Positions 11,446-26,400 of a stretch of DNA of 64,000 nucleotides are shown here, piece by piece. This DNA comes from Megalobrama amblycephala (Eukaryota > Chordata > Actinopteri > Cypriniformes > Xenocyprididae), in the NCBI RefSeq assembly GCF_018812025.1, contig NC_063057.1, forward strand, positions 19,313,638 to 19,377,637, written 5' to 3'. Below the pieces are notes generated by a model. It saw nothing but the letters and a program-made list of their open reading frames with translations, was not told where the DNA came from and did no database searches. The stretch's first letter is position 1; every line of letters begins with the position of its first letter. Position numbers and translations under genes: made by a program.

Positions 11446-14400
11446 CAAATGATGTGGAATTGCATTGAGGGTTTGTGTTTACCCGAATAACAGCACCCTC
11501 TGGTGGCTCAATAAGTACAGCTGTCTCTGACGTCATGGCTTGAGACGCTGTCTGCCACTCACCCTGTGTATAGCTGTGAATGAAGAAGGAAAATGACACA
11601 TGTAATATTTAGTCTTTAATCATTATTTTATGGATTTAAATGTGAAAAGCAAAGAATTAAATATGTGAATGAAAACTACAGTTGGTTCATATATGCAGTG
11701 TCTCCAAAAATATAAGTAGTTCATATTAATATCATTAATAAGCGTCTGAAAGCGTCCAAATAATTTTTGGGAGAATTGTATATGACAGATTTCACATAAA
11801 GGCAGTCTGCGGCAATAATGCCCACAGCCAGGAGCAGTGAGTTGATCTTAATCTGAGATTAGGGTCAGACCGTTTGAGGCGATCCTGTGCAGCGATGAGT
11901 TGCTCCTCTACTCTGAGTCTCTGTTCTGACTCCTCATCCAACCTGACAGAACCACACACATAGAGTTACTGTACAACACTGGTAAGTGGGGAAATGAAAG
12001 TTGACACATGGAAAGTCACTGAAAGAGTCATAAGAGAGAACGATGTAACCTATGAGTTATAGTTTAATAACCTAATCAAGTAGTCTAGAAGTCATATTCT
12101 CAGGTAAATTACTGTTGATATTTGATCACCATCTATTTGAGAGAGCAGTAAAGTGTGGTAAACACAGTAGTGGGTAGATTACTTGCAAATTATAGTTCAT
12201 CACTTATTCCAAATTACATGACAAAAATTTTAGTAAGTAACATAATCCATTACACATTTTAGGTAATATAATCGGACTACTTTTAGATTACTTTTCATTT
12301 ACTTTTGACCTACTGTAACTCGCTAATGTATTCAAAACACTACAAACAATAGCCATTGATTAAAAAAAATTAAGACAGAAAAAAAACTAAACAAACAGAT
12401 GAAAAGTGTTGAAAAAGATACGCTTAAATACTACATATCACATGCTTAATTCCTTTCAAATACAGTATTAGTAGTATGTTAGCTGTAGTATTATCTACAT
12501 CTGCTATCACTGCAGTTTGTGGCACTAAAGAGATTGACATAATGCAACTGTAGATCAGTATAATTAATGAGAAGACTAAACTTGGCAGCAGTACCTTCTC
12601 TGGAGTTCAATGAACTCAGCTTTATATCCCTCATTGTGCTCTAGAGGGCCACCAGGTGCAGCGTCTACTGCAAGGCTTCCCTAAAGGACAAAGAAATCAG
12701 TACAATGAAACAGATCAAGGACTTCAAAGATCTATACTAAAGTGGGGTTAAAAAGTTTAAGACCACTAGAGAAATAAGCAAAATTGTGCAACAAGTCCCA
12801 TCTCATATTACATAACAGTACAATGAAAAATATTTATTACTTATGAATGCCTCTAGCTACAAGAAAAGAGGTAGATGGATTGACTGAAAATAAAACATTT
12901 CTAGGCTGCTTCCAATATCTCGTACTTGAAAATGAGATTATAGCTTTTTACCTGTCTTTGTGTTTGCTCGTGCCGTAATTTTGATGCCCGTGCTTCCTCC
13001 AGCATGGCAGTAAGCTGGCGAACCTGTTGGTCCCTGTCTGAGAGGGTGGTCAGGGTCTGCTGCTTCAAGAGCTCAGCCTGACCCTGCCAGTCTATCATCT
13101 CGAGCCTACACATGAAAATAAAAAAGTAAGAAATTGTAAGAGAATTTTTACTTTTGGAGGGATAGAAATTCTGGTCAGAGTATACAAACATTTTCGACTA
13201 ATTTCTTTAAAGTGGTTTTCTGCAAGACTATCACCAGAACGGCAGAACTGCAGAACTGCAGAGGGCAAAAAAGTAATGAGCTAATCCCATAAACCTTACC
13301 TGAGCATTTCAAGTTCTTGCTTATCTCTATCCATCTGGGCATCTTTATCATTCAGCTCTGCCATGATTTTTTCCTCTCGCTCCGCTGCCTTTCTTCTCTC
13401 TTCTTCCAAAGCCTGAGTGAGCCTGGATAGTTCACCAGATCCAAGTCGATCCAATTCAGACTTCTGCAAGTGCAGCTGTTCCAACTGAAGAACCAGGAGG
13501 GATGCAATTAATAGGTTGCAAATATATTTTTGTTTACAATAAATTATCAGCTAATTCATTACATACCATTCTTTCCCTGTCATTTTGCAGTGCTGCTAGA
13601 GCATTTTTTAGACTCCAGACTTCTCCTTTGGAGCCACTTGGGGGAGAAGCTGGGTGAACCGTCCGGTTTATTTCATCTAAACGGAGACGCAGCTCTTTGG
13701 CCTCACTGATAGCTTGATCTCTTGCGACCTGCATAGAAGCCATGGCTTGACCAAAAGACTTGTTCTGAGCTTGAAGCTGACTGGCTGCTTCCCTCTCCTC
13801 CAGAAGCTGTTGCTCCATCACCAACAAGTCTCGCGCCAACTCCGCCACCCTCTCCTCTGCTGTTTCAGCTTCGGTTCGCAGAACGCCACCTTCCCAGCGC
13901 AGCTCCTTCAACTCTTTGCTGTGGACTGCCTGGGTCTCCTTCTCCAATTCCAAGGTCTCCTCCAAGGTGGTGATGCGCTTTCTAGCAACTTGGAGCTGTT
14001 CCCTCAGCTTCTCTACCTCAGCCCCGGGTGCATCTTGCCTATCGACACTTCCTTCGCTGGCCTGGATCAAGTTCTCCTGCACCAATAGAGGTACCTTCCC
14101 TTGCGCAATGTCTTTTTCAAGAGCCTGAATATGGCTCTCAAGATTTTCTTTCTCTCTCTCCAGGAAACTGATGCGCTCTACTTGGGCAGCAAGAATCTGC
14201 TTATGCTGAGAGTCCTTCATAGCAAGAACCTGGTTCAGGTCATTTCTGTAACCATGAAGCTGGGCAGCCAGCTTGGCATTCTCAGCATTGAGGTCATCCC
14301 GCTGTGACAGCAAGGCTCGAAGCTCCTCCTTTAATCCGTTGTTTTCGCCTGCAGCCTCCTGGATAAGACTGTCCTTTTCCATCATTACCTGAAAGAACGT

Positions 14401-17400
14401 GAGATTTTGACAAGTCCCAATCTTAAAAGATACTCTGAATTATTTATGCAAATGAGGCTATGCATTTTTTTCAATATCTAATCAAATTATTCAGAGCAGC
14501 ATTACCTGGAGATGTCTTTCCTCTAGCTGCTTGTATTGGCCGAGTACTCTGTCTCTGTCATTCTGCAGGGAGCCCATAGCCTTGGTAAAGGACTCCAGTT
14601 GAGCTCTGCTCTGGAAGGTATCCTCCTCAGCCTTACGGAGCCTCTCTTCTAAACCACGCAACTCCTCTCTCCTCTCCTCCAGCTCTTTCTCTGCCATCTC
14701 AGCCCTTCCATCTGCATCCTTTCTAGCCTCCTCTACAGCCTAAAAAAAAGAAAGTCTACTGTATTATTATATAGCATTAAATTACTAATAATGAGATAAA
14801 CGGATATGCATGCATTCATTTCAGAAACTATGGTATTCAGTATATTAAGTACCTGTGTCACAGCTTGCTCCTTCTCACCAAGGAGCTCCATTTCCCTCTT
14901 CTCCTTCTCATCCAATGCAGCCTGAAGAGTTTCAGTAAGGTTCTTAGAAGATCCCAGGTCTGTCTCTAGTTGCTCAAGCCTCAAGTATAGTCTCTTTTCC
15001 TCTGTCTCCCTTTCCTTGATCACAGCACGTGCCTCATTAACATCACTCTGAAGCTTGTCCACTGCTTCTTCTAGGGCTTTGGTGCGGTGCCGCAGTCCCT
15101 CTGCCTCGGTCTCTAGGGTAGTCAGCTGGGTGCGAGTTTGGGTCAGGTTGGTTTCTACCAGAGTGAGCTTCTGCTGCAGTTCCCCTCTTTCTTTCTCAAG
15201 AGCTGCAAGGCTTTCATTATGTTTCTTTTCCACCTCAGACAGCTCTAGTTGTAGGTTCTCTTCTGCCTTTTGCATTCTGCAGACATACATTTTATTTATT
15301 ATTGAAAATTTACTGTAACAATTAAAGTATAATTACCAGGTGTTAACAGAACCTGATTGAAACAAAACAAACCTTTCCAATAAACTCTGCAGCTCCTCTT
15401 TTTGGGTGGTCTCCCTCTGGAGTTGCTCAGCAAGTTCTTTGGCACGGGTTTCAGCCTCCCGAACATCAGCCTCCTTTTCCTGTAATTCACTATGAAAACG
15501 ATTCTCCCATTGCTTGGCCTCATCCAGCACTCGATCACGATCATCCTGCAGGGATGACATGGAGCGCGAAAAGGCTGCCAACCGAGCCAGTGCTTCATCC
15601 AGACGGGCTTGCATTTCCTGGGCATGCCTGTCAGCGGCTTCAGCAATACTCCTAGCCTCTAGAGTTGCCTCTTCCTCCCTCTCCCTCTCTCTGTAAGATT
15701 TTTCTAGTCTTAATTCTATCTGTTTAAGCTCGGCTCCAAGGCGATACCTGACTTCATCCAGGGTACGCTCTGCATCTGCCTTCAACTCAGCCTCTTTGCT
15801 TTGTACCATTTGTTCTGCAGCTAGTTTTTCTGCTTGGGCCTGCTTTGCTTCTTCCAGTGCTATGTCCAGCTTCCCTTTACATGTTGAAAGTTCAGATGCA
15901 ATACTTGTTCGGTCTTGCATGATCTTTGCAATTTCCATGCGTGCTGCCTCAAGTTCTGCACTCAGCTCATCTCTACCCAACAGCAATGACTTAACTTCTT
16001 TACCCAGTTCGCTTATTCTTTCCTGGTACTCAATGCAGTCTTTCTGTAGCTGACGTACTTCAAGTTGCTTTTCCCTCAGAAGTTCCTCAAGCTGACGTGT
16101 TCTGTTTTGACTACCTTCTTTAAACCTCTGTGCAGATTTCAACTTCTGCTCCAGCTCTCTATGTTTGCCTGCCTCAGCTTCTGCCTCTGTTCTTTCTCGT
16201 TGGGCCTGCCTCATGTCCTCCTCCATCCTGGCTGCCCGGCCCCTCTCACTTGCCACCTCAGCTTCCAGCTCAGCCCGCTCTCTCTCCAGTTTCTCCAATT
16301 CCCTCTGCATGTCAATGAGGCGATCACGACTGTCAGATGCCTCTTGCTGGTAGCCTGCAATGCTGCCATTGAGCTGAGCCAGCTGGTTCATCAACCGCTC
16401 CTCTAGGTCATCTCTTTCAGCCTCTAGGCTAGTGCGGAGTTCTTGCAGTTGGGTCTCTTTCTTAGAGCTCTCTTCCTTCAGGAGACCCTCTCTTTCTAAA
16501 GTCTCCTGAAGCTGCTGCTTGAGGGAATCCAGCTCTGCATTAAGCATGGATTCTTGCTTGTTTCTGGATTCCATGTGATCCTCAAGAGCAGCTTCAAGTT
16601 CCCTTATCTTAGTCTCTGCTGTTTCGAGAGAGGTCTCCAGTTCCTCGAGCCTCTCCTCAGTTTGAGCAGTCATTTTTGCATGCACTTCTGTGACTTCTTG
16701 TTCAAGTGCAGTACTAATGGATTCCACTGGCTTAGTGAGATTAGCTTCAGGGGAAATGCTAACATTCTGGTATTCTTGGATTTCAATTAAATCAGGACTT
16801 GTCTGCTGTGTGATGACTTTAACCTCCTTAATAGTCTCCATGGAGCATGTGTCCAGGGTTTCACTGCCCTTTTTGTCAATTTCCTCAGCCAAACGCTGTC
16901 TCAATTCCTCAGCTTCATGCTCCAAAGAGTTTTTATCAGCCATAGCAATATTATAATTTGTTTTCAAGGTCTCAAACTCTTGTTTGACTCTCTCAAGCTC
17001 TTGTTTCAGCTCAGTTTCTGTACGTGTGCCCAATTTCTTCTCTTCCTGCTCCCTAAGCTTTTCATTCTCCTCCTCTAGATCCATAATCTTTTGATGTTTG
17101 ACCTTGGCAAATTTTCTCATTTTTTCTTTCACAACATCCACCTCCTTCATAGCTTCCTCAGCTAACCTCTCTGCCTCTTGTCTGGCTACCTCATGAGCTC
17201 GTGCCTTGGCTGCTAACTCCTGCCTCTCCTGTCGAGCGGCTTCAAGCACTCTTCTCACTCGTTCAGCTTCATCACTCACATTTTCATATGACTTGAGGAG
17301 GGATTCATATTCTTCTTTCATGCTTTGCACCTTATCTTCCAGCTGCCTGCACACTTGTTCGGATTCCTCTTTGGCACTCTCAGCTTGCCGTTTGCATGCA

Positions 17401-20400
17401 TCCTTCTCATTCAAAACACCCTCCATAGCAAGTTTAAGGCTCTCACAGGATGCACTCAGACTCTGGTTTTCCAACAAAGTTCGATCCACCTCCTCAATTA
17501 ACTTCTCCCTCTCTTCTCTTGACTTGTTCAGTTCCACCTCTATTAACTCCAGCTTCTGTTGTAGCTCTAATTTAATCTTCTCAGCAGAAGCCTGTTCCTC
17601 CTTCAATGCCTGTTTCTCTTTGATTGCCTCCTTGCGTGATACAAGAGCAGCCTGCAGTTTACGTTGAAGCTGTTGGAGTTTGGCACTATTATCTTTCTCT
17701 TCTTCCTCACGTTGTGGCATTTCTGCTTCCAGTTTTTTTACCCTATCTTGCTCAGCTTTAAGCTCTTCTTGTAATGAAGCAATCTGCTGATCTTTCGCCA
17801 ATACCGTTTCCTGCATCTTAAGTAGAAGAGAACTTTGTTCATTAAGCTGTTGGCTTAAATCAATAATCTCATCATTCTTGTTTTTAAGAAATTGTTTAAA
17901 TTCTTCCACTTCTGACTGAAGTGCTTTGATTGGGGACTCGGCATCAGAGATGCTTCTTTTAGCTGCTTCCCAAGCTTCGTCCACCTCCACTTTCAACTTC
18001 TCTGCATGAGCTTCGGCTCTTTGACATTTCTCCCTAAGAGCATCTATTTCCTCAGTGAGAGAATCAATCTGCCTCTCCTTTTCTCGCAAGACTTCAAGTT
18101 CTTGGGAAAGCTCTTTGAATTTGCAATCTGTGAGTGATTGAGAGGACTGGCTCTCTTGTAAACGCACCTCTAATTCCGCACGAGCAGCCTCCTCAACTCT
18201 TAATTCCTCCCGAAGAGCATTTATAATGTCCTCATGATCTTTTATCATGGGCTGCTGAGATTGCTCACCAGGTTTATGTTGTTGTGCCTCAGTCTCAGCT
18301 GAAGCAAAATCCACCCAGTCCTCCTGAACCCAATCATTTGTCTCTGGTTTCTCTAGATTCTTTGTAGTAGACCCAACATTACCGTCCACATTCACACTCA
18401 CTAATTTATCTGCTGCATTCTTTGATTGTAGCAGACCCTCTAGCTCCATAACACGATTCAACAACCCAGTTTTCTCTCCCTCTTCAGTTTGGAGGCGTTT
18501 AAGAAGCTCACTGCACTCTTCTTTCTGTTGTTTCATCTGTTCAAGATGATGGCGATCTTTCTCTTGAGCTTTCGCAACAGTGTCCTCATAAGCATCAGTA
18601 GCTTCCTGAAGCTTTTTATGCAGTGTGTCAATGTCCGATTCCATGGACGCTATCTGCGAAAGAAGTCTATTTTTGTCGTCGGCTGCCTGTGACATTTGTT
18701 GTTCATTCATTTGTACATACTGCTTTGTCAAATGTTGTATTTCTGCATGCGACTCAGTCAATGCTTGATCTTGTTTATGGATTTTTTGTTCCAGATTTGT
18801 TAAGGTCTCATCTTTCAAATTAAGAGATCTCTGGTCTCTTGCAACAAAGCATCAAGTCTCTGTATTTCTAGATCTTTTTCCTTAATTTCATTTTTAAACT
18901 GAAGAGTTGTTCCCTCATTATCATCTCTTTCCTTTTCTTCCCTGCTCTCAGCCTCCTTCTCGAAGTCTGCAACTTTTTTCATCAATTCTTTCCGCTGTAT
19001 CAGAGCTGCCTGCAGCTTTCTCTTGAACTGTTCTCCATCTTTCTTCATGGCAGCCATTTGAGTAACCAAGTCCTCTTTCTCTTTTCGTAAAGCAACAAGC
19101 TCCTCTTTTTCTGCTGTTTTATCCTCTTGGATTTTCTGTTGGTCATCCCTGACACTCTCAAGTTCATAAATTTGCTCTTTTAGCTTTTTGACTTCACTGG
19201 ATAATACAAACTTTTCCTCTCCAGCCTGGAGTAGTTTGGCAGTCATGCTATCATTGAGTTCCATCATCTCCTGGTCTTTCTGTGAAAGACACTTTTGTAG
19301 GTCTTCCAGCTCAGCATTCCTGTCAATGAGAGCAGCTTTTGCCATGTCAGCTTCCTGGGAGACCTGCACTAACCTGCCCTCCATATCCAAGAGCTTCTGT
19401 TCCAGTTCAGAGGAAGCGAGCTCTCTGTCCTCCAGTTGAACAGCCAGCATTCTAGCTTGACCTTCTTGTTCAACAACTCTTTGTTGGGCTTCATCAAGGC
19501 CTGCCTGTAAAACTTGCAGCATATCATCTTTAGAGCAAACCTCTTCCTTCAAGTTCTCAAACTGCTTAGCGACACTTTGCCCATCTAATTTTTCTTGCTC
19601 AATCAATGCCTTCACTTCGATCAGCTCTTTCTCGTAGATGTTTGCCCTGGACTCAGCCTCATTTTTGGAAACTGTGAGTGACTTCAATGCTTCCTCCAGC
19701 TGGAAGACTTTCTCCTGTGATTGTAAGGCTGAGTCTTTAAACTGCTGAAGCTCTCCCAGAAGTTCACTATACCTTTTCTGAATCTCTTCAGCTAAGACCT
19801 GTGCAAAAGCTTGACCAGTGCTTGAATCTGTATTTAGCAGACTTCCCTCCTGTTGGCCAAGACGTATCTCTACAGTTTCATGGATAACTAAAGGTGGTGA
19901 TTCAATATCAACTATGCAGCTAGTTGATGCAACCTGCTCTTCACAGGTCTCTTCCCAAGATTGTGTGGATAAGCGCAGTGAGGCAAAGTCCTGAACTTGG
20001 GCCGGCCACTCTTGAGTCCCATCTTGGTTGACTGCTTCCAGAAGAGTCCAGCTACTATGAGCCACCTCTGAATCACTGCTTGTCACCATCTCATCTGAGG
20101 AAGTACCCTTTGATTCTCCAGGAGAATCAGGTTGAGGTGCTATAAGCTCAGGGCTACTCTCATTACCAGCAGAGACAGACAGAACAGAGGTGTCTACTGC
20201 CACAAGTGTTGTCTCTTCCTCTTGTGAGGCTTCAAGAACCTCAGATAGAGCTGTAGAGTTGTCGTGCAACTCAGTGATGTCTCTTCTATTTACACTGTCC
20301 GCACTTTCCTCCTCTGGGATATTCAGAGTTTGGCATGTGGTGAATGACAGTTTTTCTCTGAGAGCAAAAAGTTCTCTTTCTCTGTCTGCAAGCTGCTGCT

Positions 20401-23400
20401 CCAGAAACAGTATCCGATCAGACTGTAATTCATTTTCTGAACTATGTCCATCTCCACTGTTATCTGAAACAGAAATCATGAGGCAACCAAGTGAAAATCA
20501 TCAAATAACTTTAGCATGCACAATTAAGCATGCAAAATGTATCATGTTTAAACTGCATATTGTTTTAAGTCTAAATTCCTAACTTCCTGTTTATGTTTTG
20601 TTTTTGATTGAGGAAACCTGTCTTTCTGGTTGTCCTAACTAATATCTAAACATTACAAACACTGCAAACATTCTTCATTTAGAAACCACAATGTTCTCTA
20701 CAAAAGAACAAGACAATTATGGAATAAAATGGAATTGTGTCACTTAAAAAAAAAGAACTGCAGTTCAAAGTACATTCAGCTACACAAGGGCAAACATTAA
20801 ACTCACCCTGGTACGTCCTGTCCAAATCCTTCACAGACAGGTCAGTCACATGATCACCTAATGACTCACCAGTAACCTAGGAAAGACAAGCCCAAGTTAT
20901 AACAAATGGTATGCTCACACTAATGCATGCTTATTGAGAGTGCATTTGTCTGCTGAATTCCCACAGTAACTGCAGTTATTTGAATACCATAACAGACCAT
21001 ACCTTTATTAATACTTCATAACTATGCCCTTTTATGTGGGGCCAGAAATAGGAATAGATGATGAGGATTATGATATCTCTGGCCTGATAATCTGTGAGAC
21101 AAACCGTCTAGGCATTAATGTCACCTTGTGTCTGTTGCACCAGACACAGATTGTGTACATCCAAATGAGTTTGCTATAGCAGACACTTTGCCCTAGACAA
21201 GGGCATCTTATTCTGTGGACCATCTCCATTGCATCAATAACTTTTCAAGCTTGTTGTTAGGTGCAAATTGTAAGTCTGATCACTATGAAATCTAATAGAA
21301 CAATAGCACAACTGTACAACAATCCATATGATTTGAATTATCATTCATGCAAATAGCATAAATAATGCATGACAGATTTAATACCAAAAACCCCAAGTAC
21401 TTATCTGAACACTTTAGTATGAGCAAAAGTAATAGTGAAGATTGCCTTAACTCTTACTAATTGCATTTAAAAGACTAAAAAGAGCAACTGCTCTGAAAAA
21501 CACAAAGCAATGTTTAAAACGCTTAAACATATTTTTGCAGTCCACCTACCTGAACAGTCAGAAGTTGTTGTTCCAGTTCCTGTATCCTAGCAACTGCTTC
21601 CTCTCCTTCAGCTGTGCTTTTATTGAGTTGACCTAGAGCATCAGGTGCATTAAGACATAATTACTTTTTGATCACAGTACAAACAACTTGCCCTATATTG
21701 TTGTTTTGGTTGATAAAAATGCTTCCAAGGACAGTTTACTCAAACCACAAAAGCTGCTTTGAACTTTGTTCTCCTGGGCTGTTTACCTTGCAGAGATTGT
21801 AGAGTGAGTGTGAGCTGAGATATGCGTGCTTGACTCTCCAGCTGTTCATCTGTAATGTTGCTCAGACGTGCTCCTATGGCAGGTAACACCTCTAAGAACT
21901 GTGCAGGGTCAGTAGGAACGGATATTTCCACCTCTGCCTCCCCAGTAGTTGTCAAAGACTGAATTCCTCTCCAAAGTTTCTCCAGTGCATCCTTGGTTTG
22001 AAGTCCTGCTTTATGATCCTCTTTATTGGCATCCAGTTTCTCTCTCAATGACTCAAGCTCATTTTCCATCTGTGCTAAGTGATCTCTTTCACTCTTAGAT
22101 TCTTCTTCCCTAGCTCTTTCTACTTCTTCAAGCTTCTCCTGAAGATGATGAAGCTCTTCCATGCGACTTGCAACCTCCACCTCTAGCTTCTTTGTCATTT
22201 CCTCTTTCTGTTTCTCTGCGACTTCCAGACAGGCTTGCAAGTTGGCCAGCTCTGTCTCAAAGCTTGTTTGTCTCTCTTGTAATGTCTCCAGTCTTTCTCT
22301 CTCTTCAGCTGAAAGTTTTTCCCTCAGTTCATCCAACTCTGTCGTCTTTTTCAGTAATTCAGCATTGAGATCAATGATGGTCTGCTCTTTTTCACTTTCT
22401 GTTGTTTCTAATCTGGCTTCTAGAGATACTTTCATGTTGGCCAGCTCTGCCTCAAAGCTAGTCTTGCTCTCTTTAAATTTCTCCTGCATTTGGTCGTTCT
22501 CTCTTTCTTTGAATTCAAGCTTTGCTCTCATTTCATCCATCTCCGCTGTCATTTTCAGCAATTCACTGTTGAGAGCACTAATGGTCTGGTCCCTTTCACT
22601 TTCTTGTGTTTCTAATCTAGCTTCTAGAGATACTTTCATGTCGGCCAGCTCTGCCTCAAAGCTAATCTCTCTCTCTTTCAATTTCTCCAGCATTTCTTCC
22701 TTTTCTCTTCGCTCAGATTCAAGTTTCTCTCTCATTTCATCCAACTCTGTGGTCCTTTTCAGTAATTCAGCGTTGAGATTGGTAACATTGATGTTGAGTG
22801 CACTGATGGTATGCTCTCTCTCACTTTCTGATGTCTCCAATCTGGCTTCTAGGCATACTTTCATTTTGGCCAGTTCTGCCTCAAGGTCAGTTTCTCTTTC
22901 TTTCAATTTCGCCAACGTTTCTTCTTTCTCTCTTTCTTCAGATTCAAGTTTTGCTCTCATTTCATCCATCTCTGTTATCTTTTTCTGTAATTCAGTGTTG
23001 AGAGAATTGACGGTCTGACTCTCACTATCTGAAGCCTCTAGTCTGGCTCTAAGAGCCTGGAGTTCTTCCTCAGCTCGCATGGCCCACTGCTGCCTCTCCT
23101 CTTCTCTCAGTCTCTGGGCTTCTGCCAACTCCAGCTCCATCTGCCTGAACTGAGCAGTCAGAATCTGCACAATTGAAACATTCATCATGCTTAAGGGTCA
23201 ACAAATAACTGGGCATATACATACTGTAAAAGGAAATAATCCTATAATAGTTTTGAATGAACTGCTTCTTTAATCTGAGATTTTAACCTAACCATCTGTA
23301 ACCACAACAACACAACAAGAAATTCTGTTGGTTACATGGATTCTATTTTTAATCACTGCTGGGTATCCCCACCCTGCAGTGAAATCTAACTGCTACATAG

Positions 23401-26400
23401 TTGTATGTTGTTATGGACAAATATCTCTTGATAGACTGTGATGATTTGTAACATATTTTGCAGTAAAAATTCCAGGACACAGTGTAAACTATACGTGTTA
23501 TGCTGACCTGTTTCTGCTGGTCTGCACTGTTGAGTTCCTGCTGCAACATTTCTAGGACTTCTGAACGAGAACGCAAGGACTCCTCCAACTCCTCTATGCG
23601 CTGCTGAGATGCACGAAGAGCCTGTAAAACAATAAACAGGATTAATGCAACACAGGACGAGATGTATAGATACTTGCTGCAGGGTTTGATTGATCAGAAA
23701 TGAACAGACATGTAAAAGAACAGTCTTAATCTGAGCTTTCTTTCTTAATTCCTGTCCAACAACATGAACAAAACATAACATGCCAAGAGTTGGATGCTGC
23801 TCATAGAATGTGGAAATGCATACACCCTGAAACTAGACAGCTTAGATCAAAATTGCCATGGCAACATGATGAGCTATGATTTCATGCTTTATAATAACAC
23901 ACAAATATGGCTAAAACACCACCAACAAATGTTGATTGAAAGGAAATACTTAACCTTTAGATCAACAATTTCAGGAGGTCACAGAAAATATTATAACAAT
24001 CACAGTAATATTATATAATCTTTATTATGCTCAAAATTAATATTATCTTGCCATTTTTGAAACCCTGTAAACAAAACATGGGACATGTCTGAATGCAGGT
24101 TATAATTTGTGTGACTGCATTATTTTCATGCAATAAAGATAAAATAAACGTGATAATAAAAATTAAATGAAACAGACAAAAATGTAAAAAATTAATCAAT
24201 CAAAACTTATAGCATAAGGGTAACAGGCTTGTAAATTTCACCTAAATTAAGCTAAACCTCAGTAGCTAGCTAGTTTGGGACCTAATGTTGGTTTTGTAGT
24301 TAATGATAAACTTTATTTCCTATCTGCATCCCATCATTTTTTTTTTTTTTTTTTTTTTTTTACAATAACTTTGGTATGTTTGAGCTATCGAATACAGTCA
24401 ACACTACAATCTGTGCAAAGATTGAGAAAATTAAATATCAAAGAAAATGGAATATTAAAAGTGAACCTTATTTATGGAAAGTGCCAAAAACATGAGAAAT
24501 ACCTGCTCTAAGTCAGGATCATTTGAGGCCTGCGTAAGACTGAGGAGTTCCTGCTCATGTTTAAGGATTTGATCTTGAAATCGGACATCTTTTTCTTTCA
24601 CCACAGCTTGCAGGATTCGCACCTGATTCGATATAATATTTAAGAGTGAAAGACTGAGATCTGGGGCCGTATTCACAAAACATCTTAAGGCTAAAAGTAG
24701 CTCCTAAATTGCCGATTTAGGAGAAACTCTTAAAAATAATGGGCTTGTCAGTCCTAATTTTAGGAGTCCTAAATTTTTGCTCTAAGAGTTTTTCACAAAG
24801 CATTTTAGTGCTAAAACTAGCTCCTAAGTCTGTGAAACGTTAGGAGTAGTCAAGAGGACTCCTAAGTCACTAAGACCAAATCACAAACAATCCTAATCCA
24901 CCCAAAGAAACTGAACACCATTGAGGGAATAACGATAGAGCCTTAGTTGCTGAACTTTTTCTTCATAAATGCAATACATTTTGATTTATAGATTTGAATC
25001 TACGATGAGATGCCAAAAATAAATATTGCCCAATTACCTGTGGCAGTGGTTTTCATGAGTTCACATTTACAAATGATTGAATAGAGTTAAAAAATAAAAA
25101 AATAAGCGTATTTGGTGTGCTGTCCAAGGGGATCGAGGGCTCTGAGCTTGGAATTTAGCCCAAACCCAAAGTTATCTCCGTATCCCCAGCGAGGAGCAGG
25201 GTGGTGGAGGGATGCAGAAAACTGTCGAAGTAACTATAGGCGAGTCGGCTCTCATCTGTGTATATATTCCTCCTCTCAAGCTGATTAGAAAGACTGTTTC
25301 AATGTGTTTCTCCCAAACTGTTTATAAAACATAATTTGTTGCTTGAATTCTGCAATCTCTTGATATGAAGACATCCAAGAGGCGGACAATTAACTGTATA
25401 TACTAGTTTAATTAGTGACACTTAGCCTACATTCTAAAACTTTTATTTGAATATGGCAACATTTTTATTAAAAAATATTTGTTTGAATAGGACAACATTT
25501 GTATTTTAAAACCTTTAATTTAGTATGGAAACATGACACCTCATTCTACAATATTTCTATGATTAAATCGCTGACTCCTCCCCCATCAGCCAATCACTGT
25601 GTGTATGCTCCATAGCAACGAGGTCAACCCCGCCCTTACTCTTAGCTTAAGACTTCTCTCTATTCCTTAGTAAAAGTTAGTCTCAGCAACTTCGTGAATA
25701 GGTTTTAAGAGAAAACTCTTAGCTAAGAACTTTTACTGCTATTTAGGAGAACTCTTAGTGGTAAGATAAAATGTTTTGTGAATACAGCCCCAGACTATTA
25801 CAGAAATAAAACAGTACCTTCAAAAACATTGATCATCATGAGACACATTTCAAGATCTTAACAAAATAAGCACCTCAGCTTAAAGACATATGCTCTGGGT
25901 GAAACACACCTGCTCTGCATGACCCTCCTCTCTCACACGTTGTTCAGCCTCCCAGAGCTGCTGTTGGAGGATCTTGTTGGACGACTCCGCCTGGCTGAGC
26001 TTTTCTTTCAGCTGCCGGAGTTCCTCCTCCACTTCTGGAGCCATTTGGAAGGAGCTCTCTGAATTCTAAAAAACGTTTCATCATCATAACACTGCAGGAA
26101 AAACTAATTAATTTTGCAAACACTGAGTATTTATTTAGATAAACAAAAAGCACCACAAATTATAATCATAATGGAATACATTGTTACATTAAATAATATA
26201 AGTTATAAATTGGCACACTACAAAAACGTTATCCAAGACCACATCATGCTTAAAATAACACAAATATGTCAACATTACCTGACTGCTGTTCAACGCTTCT
26301 TGTCCTTTGAGCTCAGCGATCTGTTTGTTTAGGGAGGCCATCTTGGCTTTGGCTTGCAGTTTAAGCTTTGTAAACTTGACTTCTGCCTGTTCTTTCTCCT

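Noticed and set aside
18818..18851. A small intron as explanation for the golgb1 frame change
   Set aside because: No GT...AG pair of workable size fits, the coiled coil continues to the edge on both sides, and total length is short by exactly one base.
22161..23018. 285-aa serine-rich frame on the plus strand, and similar frames at 13714-14088 and 17206-17667
   Set aside because: Antisense shadows of golgb1 coiled-coil exons; Ser/Leu richness comes from reading Glu/Lys codons backwards.
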